Of a stretch of DNA of 64,000 bases, positions 26,401-38,400 are shown piece after piece. The number at the start of each line of letters is the position of its first letter. Within the stretch, counting starts at the first letter, position 1. The stretch lies in contig NC_133396.1 of the NCBI RefSeq assembly GCF_047511655.1, positions 130,891,490 through 130,955,489 on the forward strand, given 5' to 3'. Position numbers and translations under genes: made by a program. The notes under the pieces were generated by a model. The model was not told the origin of the DNA. It searched no databases and saw only the letters and a list, made by a program, of their open reading frames with translations. Origin of the DNA: Castor canadensis (Eukaryota > Chordata > Mammalia > Rodentia > Castoridae).

Positions 26401-29400
26401 AATGAAAAGTTACATTTATACAGAAGACCATATAGACATGCTTATAGCAGCGTAATTAGTAATTACCAAAACACAGAAACAAGCCAAACGATAGGTTGTG
26501 GTGGAGCTGCACAATGGGTACGGATGGAGTACTTTTGAGCAATGAAAGGAATGACCTGACACAACCCAAGGTGAGTCCCAAACTGTCATGCTAAATAAGT
26601 GAAACCAGGTTCAAAGTGTACATATGATATGATTGCAAGTGTGTGACATTCTGGAACAGCCAATGACAGGTCAGAGAACAGAGCAGGGGTTGCCAGAGGC
26701 CGGAGTGGGAGAGGGGTTGACTCCAGAATAGCAGCACGAGGGCACTGTGGGGGTAAAGGAAAGTCACCTTGCTGTGGTATTGGTGATCGTGACCATCCAT
26801 TGGAGAAAACTCACATACCTGTACATCAAAAGGATGGATTTTACAGCATTACATTAACGTTTAATTTAAAAAACAAAACAAAACAAAACGAAAGAAAGCT
26901 GGGTGCAGTGGCTCAAGCCTATAATCCTAGCTACTGGGGAGGACTGTAGCTCAAGGTCAGCCCAGGCAAAAAGTTCCAAGGCCCCATCTCAACCAAGGGT
27001 TGGGCATGGTGGTACATGCCTATTATCTCCAGCTATGCAGGGAAGCACAGATAGAGTTGTGTTCCAGGCTGGCTCAGGAATAAAGCAAGACCCAATCTCA
27101 AAAATAATCAGCACACAACATACACACCAAAAGCAAATTGCAGTGTAATATATCCATGCAATATAATATCAGGAAGCTGTTAAAATTATGCTTTCAAATG
27201 ATGTTAGCTTGGAAAATGCTATAATAAAATGTTAAATGAAAGAACATCCAAATTGGTAGCTACAGTATGAACTTGCCTGTACATGTCTAAACACCAGTGT
27301 TAAGAGGTGGAGAAATTATAAATTTATATGCCTGTGATAATTATAAATTATCTTCTGTGACAGCAGAAGGTGCATTTGGGTGAGATTTAATCTTTTGGGT
27401 TTGGTTTTTCTAAATTTTATACGCTTTCCAGTTTTTCTGCAACACATTTTACCACCCTTAGAACCCCTGCACCCCACAACAAGTAAGAAACTATTAAAGT
27501 TGAATGCACTTTAAGGCAAAGCAAATAAAGAGCTTGGGGCTGGCGAACCTGCAGCCGGCAGGGTGGCTTACTTCTGCGACTGGTCCTGCATCTTAAAGAG
27601 CGTCAGGATAACCTCGTCAGGGTAGCTCTGGATCAGCAGGTAGAAGACCTTCTTCACAGTGCTCTGGGCCGTGGTGTCCCTGATGTAGCTCAGGTGAGTG
27701 TAAATGTACTGGATGATTTCCGACACCTGAAACGACGGGGAGAGAGGCTTTTTCCTAACTCTTGACACAGTGCAGCAGGCACGCAGGTAGGGTGCCAGGC
27801 TTCAATCACCACACACGTAATGTGTCTGGGCCAAGGATGTCACTGTCCCGCTGCACTTTGCCTTGGCCAGCCGCTCCCACAGGACCATGGGCCACCGTGG
27901 TCTCTATTCTTGAAGAGGGGCAAATAGAGAGCAGCCAGGAAGAAATGACCAGAGCCACGTCCAGAAACCATGAAGGATGAAGGCAGAAGCTGAGGATGGG
28001 TGACTCAGAAAAAGGAGGATGGAACATCGGACTGCAGCTCCTTCAAATCTTAAGACTACGATGGAGGGAGGGCAGGGTTCGTCCTTGCTGTTCACTGGGC
28101 TATGGACCAGAGGCAGTCTCCTAGTGCTGAAAAAACTTCTCTTGTCAAGGCTCATGGCCTCTGAACCTTTCCCCATTTCTTTTCTTTTTCTTTCTTTATT
28201 TCTTTTGGCAGTACTAGGGTTTGAACTCAGGGCCTCGGGCTTACTGGTTAGGTGCTCTACCACTGGAGCCATTCCTCCAGTCCATTCTAGTTCTAAAAAG
28301 AAAATAAGTACTTCCTCACAGACCTGTTGTAAGAACTAAATAAAGTAGCATGTAAATGAGCCTAGCACAAGGCTTCACACCTAGTGTTAGCAAAACCTGA
28401 ATGTTAGCTGAATTCTATGACCCCCAGAGGGCAAGCCTGGGCCAGCCAGAGGGAATTAGGAGGCGCAGATCCCAGCTTAGAACTCCCTGAGGCTGAAAAT
28501 GTCTCACCCTTGCACCATGTGGGTGGGAGTGTAAACTGGTAAAGGTGTCATGGAAACCAGTGCAGAAGTGTTTCAAAAACACAAAACTAGACTACAGATG
28601 ACCCAGCCATCCCACCACTATACCAAAGGAAATGAAGTCAGCGTAGTACAGAGGCATCTGCTCTCCCATGTTCATTCACTGTTCACACACAGCCAAGAAA
28701 TGAAAACGGCCTACGTGTTCAACAGATGAATAAAGAAAATGTGGTATACAAACATAATGGAGTAATACTCAGCCTTAAAAAAGAAGGAAACCTAGGGCTA
28801 GGTATGGTGGTGCACAACTGTAATCTCAGATACTCAGGAGGCAGAGATCAGAAGGATTGTGGTCCAAGACCCTATCTGAAAAATAACTACAGCAAAAAAG
28901 GGCTGGGGTACTTGGTCAAGTGGTAAAGAGCCTGCCTAGCAATCAGGAAGACCTGAGTTCAAACCCCAATACTGAAAAAAAGGAAAAAAAAATGGCAAAC
29001 CCATTGAAGAGAGCAGAACAGTGTTAGCAGGGGCTCTAATTGATGACAATATATTATATGCTAGAAAACTGCTAAGAGAATAGATTTTAAATATTCTCAC
29101 CACACCAAAAAATAAGTATCTAAGTTAGTGGCTTGACTTAGCCATTTCACAATATATATAAAAACACATTGTATACCATAAGTATATATAATTTTTATTT
29201 ATCAATTAAAATACATTAATTTTTTTGACAGCACTGGGCTTTGAACTCAGAGCCTCACACTTGCTAGGCAGGTGCTCTTACTGCTTGAGCCACTCCGCCG
29301 GCCCATAACAATGCATTTAATTTTTCAAAGTAAGGGGTTCACAAATAGAAAACGAGCTGTGGTTTTAGGTAATGAGCCCCTCAGTATTGCTGTGGCATTG

Positions 29401-32400
29401 TCTGGCTGACCGTGGTGGGGAGGGAGGCTCTAGATAGAATCCCAGGCACCCGGGGGAGGCTGGAGTAGTTCACTCCTGAGTATCTTCAACTCTGGGGCCA
29501 TCACTTGTCTGCTCTGAGGCAGAGCTCATCAGGAGGTGGATGAGGATAAGACCAGGATGAGGATAAAGCTGAAGAGTGGATTAAGCCACCATTACAGTGC
29601 CAAAGGATCTTTTTAAATGTGATAGTAGAAGAGATGAGAAGCTATGCTGTCTTCATTTTCCTGAGGACCAGTTCCACCTGTGACACGGAGTCTGCATTCC
29701 ACTTATGAGGTCAGTGTCTCGTAAATGTGCACACACACGAACACACAGCCAGTCCCTACTTCAAATTCTGAGCTGTCCTCTTTTCCTGGGAAAGTGACAT
29801 GTGTGATAAGTGGTACTATACCCTCTCCTGCTGCTGGGTGGTGGCAACAAGCTGCAGCTCAAGTCAGCCTTGACCCCAGGGAAAATGGCTGACACTGCGA
29901 TGTGCTGTGTGGCAAAACAAGGACATTCCACAGGCTAAGTGTTTGAAGTGCCTTTTCCATGTGCAAGATTTTCAGCTCACAGTATTGGGACATTTCCCTA
30001 CTGTAAGTCTAGAAGCATCTGTCTATGTCTACCTACATCTACATCTGTATCGGTGTCTGTGTCCTTATCCACGTCCATGTCCTTGTCACTGTCTCTGCAT
30101 CTGTGTCTACATCATCTGGGTCTATATGCACCCTGTCTTTGATCGTGACTTCCCCCAGGTGGATAAAGAAGGTGCTTACACACTTAATCTGTGCACACTG
30201 TCTGGAAACAGGAGGGCGCCTGAGGTCTCTCCTGGTCCTGGAGCTCCTAGCAACTTGCTGCTATAACTTTGACTCAATTTCTCCACCTCATTCCATGCAT
30301 GGAAATGCTTTTAGACAGCTACAAAAACTCTTCATTTAGCCTTTTTTTCTTCTGGGTTAAAAGATTTGAATTGCTTAAAGCTGGTTGGAAATAAAACAGA
30401 ACAAGACCCCAAGACAGAATGGAAAGGAAGAACCCTTAAATAGGCCTGGAAGTCCCCGAGAGGCTACCTTGCTGATTTCTGGAATTGCTGACTTCAGGAT
30501 CATCCTTAACACCTTGGAGGCTGCACGAATGTTATGACTATTGGAACTGGTCATGGCCTCCATGGCTAACATGATCACATCGGCTCTCTCTGTGGGGGTC
30601 AGGTACTTCCTGAAGAACTAAGGAAGAAAAGAAGATCTGTCTTCCTAATTCCAGCATCCCACTCTGGGGTTACCCCAAAACCTCTGGCCCCCAGAAAGAC
30701 CAATCAACCAGGGTCCCATGGAGGCAGGTCCCAGGAAAGCATGTTGCTATCCTATGGCCAAGCTCCAGAGTGCCACCAACTCTGAGACCCATAAAGGAGC
30801 AATGGTTCAGACAAAATGACACAGAGAACAATGCCAAAGGTGTTTCTGTTTTGAACTTGGAGTGCCATTAGGCAAGCCCATTTCTGCTTTGTAAAGCAGA
30901 GCTGCACATCCATGTGAAGCTCATGTGTTCAGACAATATTGGTGCCAGCTCTGTGCCTGGTTCCATTGGTGAGAGCTGGGGCAGACTGTGATCATGACAC
31001 CAGATGCGTTTGCCCCCAAGGGACTTCCCACCAATGGGGATAGTGAAGGGGCAGAGCTAGTGCAGTGTGAGAAATGCTGCTAAGGCCCGTGAATAGGTAC
31101 TGAAACCACAATAGTCAGATTAGAGATGGCTCCCTGGAGTGAAAAAGGGAAAGGGGAAAGAATTCCAGGCAAAGGGCAGAAGGTGTAAAGGCCAGAAGTG
31201 GCCACTCCTTCTGACTCCTGTGTCCTGCTCGGGAGACCTGGGCCGGTGGAAAAGGAGAACTGAGGAAAGATAAGGCAGGACAGTTAAAGCATGAGTCAGA
31301 TCATGAAGGGCCTCGTGGGCCAGGTGAGGAAGCTCAGACTTAAGAATAACAGGGAGCCTGCCGCCGGGTGCCAGTGGCTCACACCTGTAATCCTAGCTAC
31401 TCAGGAGGCAGAGATGAAGAGAATCATGGTTCAAAGTCATCCCTGGGAAAATAGTTTGTGAGACACTATCTCACTACCTTGAACAAACCCTTCACAAAAA
31501 AGGCTGGTGGAGCAGCTCAAGGTATAGGCCCCGAGTTCAAACCCCAGTACCACAAAAAAAAAAAAAAAAAAGAGTTAACACACAGGCTGAGGGGATACAA
31601 CAATGAGGTTTGTGTTTTAAAAATAGTTTTCTGACTATAACATCGAAAATGGTGGAATGGAGGCATGTCAGGAAACAGGACAATCTTAACAAAGAGGCTG
31701 TGACAGGCCTTGGGAAAGAGACGATGGTGGACTGATTGGGAATGGCGAGGTTGGGGCTGGAGTGGGATAGATAGATCGGAAGGCGGCTTGTGGGGAAGGG
31801 TGGACAGACAAGATACTACATTAGACATGGAGAGGGGGGAGAGGAAGGGACGCAGGATGAGTTCTGGATTTCTGACTGGAGTGATTTGGGCAGATGGGGC
31901 TGGGGACACCATACCTAAGATATCCCATACACTCTTGCTGAGTGGGTTAAGTTAGAGCCGGGCCACAAGTAAAGGCATCTGGGTACCTAGCACCAGCTGC
32001 ACATGGAGAATAGGGTTGTCTGTACTTCCTAAAAACTCTCTCAAACTTCAATCAACTCAAATGCTGCTGGGAAAATGCACCTAACCCATCCAGCCTACTT
32101 CACTTTGACCTTAAACTTTGGAGACCCTTGTCTGTGGCCCCACCCAGGCCCTCTATAATCCCCCCACCCTGCCCCAGGCATCCCAGGTACTGTGAAGAGC
32201 AGGTTACCAGCGTGAGATCCTGCATGCTGGCGAACCATTCCCTGCGGAAATGCTTCTGTAACTCCTTCAGCATGATCTCTGTCTTATGTTTCGAACCTCC
32301 AATCCAAAAATGACAATTAGGGGGCAGAGCCTTAACAGAGAAAAGGGAACACATGCCTCCCTGACACTTTGCTGGCTCCCCTCTGAACCACAGAGAGGCC

Positions 32401-35400
32401 AACAGAGTTAAATGGATGAAACTACATTAGCTCAACAGAGTGGAGACAGGGCCAACGGGGAAGGGAGCATGTGGTTGGGGACTCAGCCTGACCACTCTCA
32501 GCCACTATTCCTGCACCATGCCAGAGTGCAGACTGACTGCACCCCTGCATACTGGGCAAAGTGCACCCCTATTGAACCTCAAGAAGCCAGGGCTGCTGGG
32601 CGTGGGTGGCTCACGCTTGTAATCCTAGTTACTCAGGAGGCAGAAATCGGGAAGATAGCAGTTCGAAGCCAGCCCAGGCAAATAGTTCACGAGAGCCTAT
32701 CTCAAAAAAACTCTTCACAAAAATAGGACTGGTGGAGTGGCTCAAGGTGAAGGCCCTGAGTTCAAGTTCCAGTACTGGAAAAAAAAAAAAAAAGCTAGGG
32801 TTCCTGAAACTTTCTTTAGGGGATATTCACAAAGTCCCCTAGAAACTTTCTGTGTGGGTCTGTCTGTATGTTTGGTTTTCCTGGGGCAGAGAGGGACTAA
32901 ATTAAGGATCCCCAAATTTTCCCTCTGAGAAGGGACACTCATTTCCCCAAGTTTATGTCTAGCAGTAGGTATGGGACATCTGGGAAATACTGAGGATCCA
33001 ATTGGTCCCATAGGTGGCTGCAAGCTTAGCTCTCTCTTTATCCCCCAAAATCTTTTTTATTAAAAAACGTTGTATCAGGGATGGGTTTGGTGCTAGCCCA
33101 GATAAAAATTTAGATCTGGTTGTAATTGATCAACTGGTCTGCCTAGTCTCAGGGCAATAGGACAGATTTACCCCAGTGCCCATGATAGGAAACGGCCCTT
33201 TGGTGTGTGTCTGACACAACACACGCATCAAGGAATGGTACTTGCTTGCTCTTGTTATTCAGTGGGTCCCGCAGCAGCAGCCGGGTGGCCACCAGGATCA
33301 GAACACTTACTTCTCTGAAGAACAAGTATTTTGAACAGGTAATGCAGAGCCTCGGATGCCCCTGTGCTGATCTCAGCATTAGAGTGCACGCAGAAGAGGC
33401 CCAAGATGCCCATCAACTTCCCACTCAAAGAGAAAAGCATCATATTCTACCAGGAAAAGGAGAAGGTTACTGTCTCACCATCCCAAAGGACACTGTCCTC
33501 CTCCCCAACCCCCAGGCTCTCCTCCCCTCTAAATCATTCGCCTGTATGGGTCCCCTCCCTCCCTAGCTCCACACTCCATCCTGGCCAAGAGAAGTCCTAA
33601 TCAGACCCCGGAAACATGGTGGCTAGGTCTCCAGCCCAGCTAGTTAGGCTGGGATCCCAACAAGGCTGAGAGGTATCTGGCTAATTGGAGTTCACTGAGC
33701 CCAAGGCAAACCAAACAGACAAGTCAAGCCTCTTGTCCTACAGGAACAGAAAAAGGGGCAGGTGCTCCAGTCACCCACCCTCCAGCTGCCCCAGCAGAGC
33801 CCCCAGGCTCAACCCCTTGTGCAGAGAAGCAGGTGCCAGGTCAGTCTTGTACCCTTCTTTCCCCAAGCACTCACCGACAGCTCGGGAAAATTGCAAGCAA
33901 ATCTCAGAAGCCTGGAGATAGTACCCAAGGCCCGGGTCTTCTCATACACTTTGTCTGACAGGGTTAGCCAGGGTAAGATGATCTGGACAGGGAGCAAAGA
34001 GACCCATCAGCACTCCTGTGGGAGCATGGCTCCCTTTCTTCCTTGTCTTGATTCCACATCCCAGACAAATAGGAGGGAGCTCTGAGGTGTTGGAATGTGT
34101 GGAGGCCCCATGAAAACATACCCTTAGCAAAGCAAGGGTATGTTGAAGAGTCTCTGGTGTCAGGCACCAGTGGCTCATGCCTGTAATCCTAGCCTAGACA
34201 CTTGGGAGGTTGAGATTGGGAGTATAAAGGTCTGAGGCTAGCAAGGCAAATACTTCGTGAGACTCCCCCCATCTCCAAAATTACCAGAGCAAAATGGACT
34301 GGAGATGTGGTTCAAGCTGTAGAATGCCTACTTTACAAGCATGAAGCCCTGAGTTCAAACCCCAGTACCAAAATAACACAAATAAAACCTTAACAACTCC
34401 ATGCACTAACAGGGTGCAGAGCAACTGGAACTCTCTTGCATTGCTGGTCAAACCCTTTAGAGGTGTCCTATAAAGTTAGATACACATATGACATACAACA
34501 CAGTCATCCCTCTCCTAAACATTTACCCAAGAGATCAAAACCTTGTTCATACAAGAACTCAGGCACATAGATTTATGGCAGCTTTATTTGTAATCATCCC
34601 AAACTGCATACAACTCAAATGTTCCTCAACTGAAAAATGACTACGTGAACTGTGGTCCATCCAAACAATGATAAAATAAAAAGAAACAAACTCCTAATAC
34701 CTATAACAGTATGGATGACTGTCAAACCCATTATGCTAAGTGAAGAGAAGATAGACTCAAGAGGCTGCATAGAATTCTGTTTAGATTTAGAAACTCTAGG
34801 AATAAAAATCAAGTGGGCCAATGCTAGGAGCTGGGGGTTATGAGGGACTCTGGGGAGGCAGGAGAACTGCTTTACAGTGTGACTGTTGCTGCGGTTCTCT
34901 GACAGTATGTATTCGTCAAAACCTACAGAACTATACAGTAAACAGGATGAATGATACCTGTATGTAAATTATACCTTCAGTTCTAAAATGAAATAAAAAA
35001 GGAAGGTCCTTAGGAAAACTATGTAGTTCTCAAATTTTTTTGCGAAAAATGATCTTCCTAGGGCTGGCAGAGTGGCTCCAGTGGTCGAGAGCTTGCCCAA
35101 CAAGTGTAAGGCCCTGAGTTCAAACCCCAGTAAGGCAAAAAGTCCTCTCAAGTAGCTAGGATTATAGGCATGAGCCACTGGCACCAAGCTTCCAGTGCCA
35201 GTGGTTGGGGGGAGGTGGCCCAAACAATGTATATACATGTAAGTAAATGTAAAAATAATAAAATAAAAAAAATTATCTTCTTTCTGATCCTACAGTGCAA
35301 AGTCAAAAATAAAATAAGTGATGTTATAGCATGCTTTCATGTAATCTTATAATAAAAATTATGCCTAAAAGATACACACTAAATTTTTAGGTTACCTCAA

Positions 35401-38400
35401 AGTAGTGAATATAATCCAAATTCATTTGCATATGAAAGCAATATTTTAATTTAATTTATCAAGATAAGTCAATTTCCTCTGCTATTCTTTTTTTCCTGTG
35501 CTGGGATTTGAACGCAAGGCCTTGTGCTTGCTAGGCAAGTGCTTTACCCCTTGAGCCCTTCTGCCAGCCTTTTTATCATTGATTTTTTTTTTGAGATAGG
35601 GTCTCACTTTATGCTTTGGCTGCTCTGGACCACAGTCTTCCTATTTATGCTTCCCCACATAGTGTGGGATGACAGGTGTGTGCCACTGCACCCTGCCATT
35701 GGTTGAGATGGGCTCTCACAAACTTTTTTCCCAGGCTGGCTTTGAACTGTGAGCCTAGTGATCTCTGCCTCCCAAGTAGCTAGGATTACAGCCAAACCCA
35801 GCTTTCTCCACTAGGTTCTATGAACTGTGGTGCTTTTGGTTATCATTTATCTTTGAAGAAGATAATGAACCCCAGTAATGAACCCCTTGAGGGCCTGACT
35901 GGGACTAGAGCCAGTATTTCCAATCCCACAAGAATGAGTGTAGCAGAGCATTTCTTATGACACAGTGAGGCAGCCAAAAAAGCACAAAAATTCTCAACAA
36001 ACATGCTGGAAAGGACACATTCCAAAGAAGTATGCCACTCATCCAAATATGGATAAATGTCCCCTCTGGATACACTCCTTGTTGAGATCATTTTAGAGGA
36101 CACTTGGGCAATCTTGTCGCTTTATTTGTAGTCACACATAATGCTTTATGCAAAATTATATTGCCTTAATACATTACCATTGTGTTTGTGAAAGATGGAT
36201 TCAATGGACTCTTAGCTATTTCCCCAACTCAAACTCATCATCAGGAGATGGAAATTTGTCATAACTAAGAATCTTTGAAAGGAGCTGGAGGCAATTAAGG
36301 GAGCACTCCAAGGAATATAAGAGTAGCCTAGATGGGCGAGTTCTGAAGTCTTCATGATACAGCAATAACACACACTGCCCGGTGAAAATGCTTTGAAGAT
36401 TAAACTCTGACATGAATATAAATATTATTCCTATTATAGCCCCAACGTGCCCGACTTCCGTGCTTCTCAAAACACCACTCTCAGAACAGCATCTTGGGGG
36501 AGACGCGGGAATCTGTCTACAAACAAGCTTGTGCATGCTGAGGTCTGAGAACCAATGGTCTTTGAACTAAGAGTGACACTTAGACCGTTGTCATATTCAG
36601 TCCAAGAAACACATACAGTCCAAGAAACAGCAGAGGAGTTCAGGTTCATGGTTTCTACAGCTGCTTACCTCTATGAATTTTTCCAGTATTAGCATGTTGG
36701 GGCACAAATCGTCCATCGTGAGAGCTTGTAACATGTCATCTAAGGCTTGGGCAGTCTGATAAGTGAAGAGACATGGGGTGTACAGGAGGACGACTACATA
36801 GCACTATCTTGGCTCCCTGGGGACACGCCCTCCATCCCCTTACACCTCTCTACAGGATGAAGGAAAGGGGAGCCAGCCCAGCTCTATTGCCCCTGGTACC
36901 TCCGCATGTGGTCCTCCCTAGTGCTGACCTTTCTTAGCATCACTGAGGACAGGACCAGGTCCAGCTCAAATGGTAGCCAAATAGTGAAATGTAGGCACTG
37001 AGCACTTCTCTCCCACAAAGAGAGCCCCCACGGGGTCCTTACCATTAGAGAGTTGTTCTGCCAGATTAAGGCTACTTCTGGAGGTGTGTAGTTGTGGGGG
37101 TTTTTTGTTTTTGTTTTTGTTTTCAGTTCTGGAGATCCTACAGAGATGCAATCCAGAGCCTCACACATTCTAGGCAAGCGCTTTACCACTAAGCTACACC
37201 CCAAGTCCAAGGACACTTCTAAATTTAAGCTCAAATACCCTTGGGAAGATTTGGCAGTGTCTGGGTCAGTTATTCCATAGAATCTGTCTCTTCCCAGGCC
37301 TGAGGCTGTCATGTCAGCCTCAATGAGAAAAAACATGAGTCGTGCGAGGGCCCAGGTCATTTTCAGGGAAGATGGGCGAGGATCAAGTAGCCCACAATTG
37401 GACTGAGCAGCACAGGGGCCATGGGCGCCTGTGAAGACGGGAGGAGGGAGGTCAGGGAGCTAAGGGGACGGAGGTGACCCCCAAGATAGAGTCCTCCCCC
37501 ATGGAGAGCTGCAGAAGGAGGTAATGGTGGGGATTACCTGAAGGTAAAGACTAGCACTGTCCCTTCGGTCTAGACTGGGCACGATGAGGGGCAGAGAGAA
37601 CACACTGGAGATGCCAGCAGTGACCAGGTCCAGCTTCTGAGACAAGTGGAAAGGTGGTTTCACCTGGCTGGGGGGAGAAGTGCAGATGACAAGGGACACA
37701 GGGTCCTGTGAGAGGCCAGGCTATGTTTCCAGAACCCTCTGGGGGAACTTGCTCTGCTACTTGCTTCCTGAGTTACAGGAAGCAGAGGACCACTTATTCC
37801 AGTGGTCCTTTGCCAGAGAAGGTGTGCCCTGATTCTTGGGGAGGCCTCCCTACCCTGAATGTCCTAAAGACTTCTAATGGTGAAATTGGAGAACAACCTC
37901 ACCATCCCAGGGTGCACGTAGGTGAAATGGAAACCAGAAGGCCCTGACGCCCACAGCCCCCAAATCAAGTTCCCAAGCTGTGCCCTTCCCCCCAGCCCAA
38001 ATGTCCCCAGAATCAGAGCCCCAGAGACTGTGAGAAGGTCACAGCAGGAAAGGAACCTTAGCGCTACGGTGCAGAGCATGGCTTGCTGACGCACGTTGTT
38101 GTCCAAAATCTCAGTGGATTCTTCCAGGAGAAATGTCTAGAAGGGCCAGGAAGACACAAGAATTTTCCTCAGAAAGAGATGCCAGCCCTTAGGTCTAAGA
38201 CTGTCACCCTTATTCCTAGATGACCAACTCCCAGAAGAGCTCGGGTCTTTCCTACCTCAATTTTCTTGGCAAGAATGGTTTTAGGATAGTAATCATTCAT
38301 GTCTCCATTTGTCTGGGCACGCACAGCACCACTCAATGTCTCCAGTGCCCTGAGGAAATTCATCTTGTCCACCTTGGACTAGGAGAGAAAACATAGACTG

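Larger units (their letters stand above)
23480..26885 (+). mobile_element. Decayed L1 LINE (ORF2 to 3' end) with nested SINEs
   Basis: A 3.4-kb stretch on the plus strand can be followed in L1 order. It begins with the ORF2 endonuclease region ('aatccaaacatatcactaat', 'tgtttatgctcccaacaa'). The reverse-transcriptase region follows ('ccaagaatgcaagtgactcc', 'gttcactctcaccactcttc'), then the C-terminal and 3' UTR parts ('ccaattaagaaatgggtaaa', 'gacattctggaacagcc'). Frameshifts and stops are frequent, so it is dead. SINEs are nested at about 24527-24613, 24664-24722, 25608-25730 and 26008-26096. It lies in the 8.1-kb MROH3 intron, antisense to the gene. Confidence 0.75.

Noticed and set aside
36884-37360. 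Minus-strand open frame of 158 codons between MROH3 exons 5 and 6
   Set aside because: Exons 5 and 6 splice directly in phase (SLYLQ-TAQALDD). The frame crosses an antisense ID SINE and shows no HEAT-like pattern.
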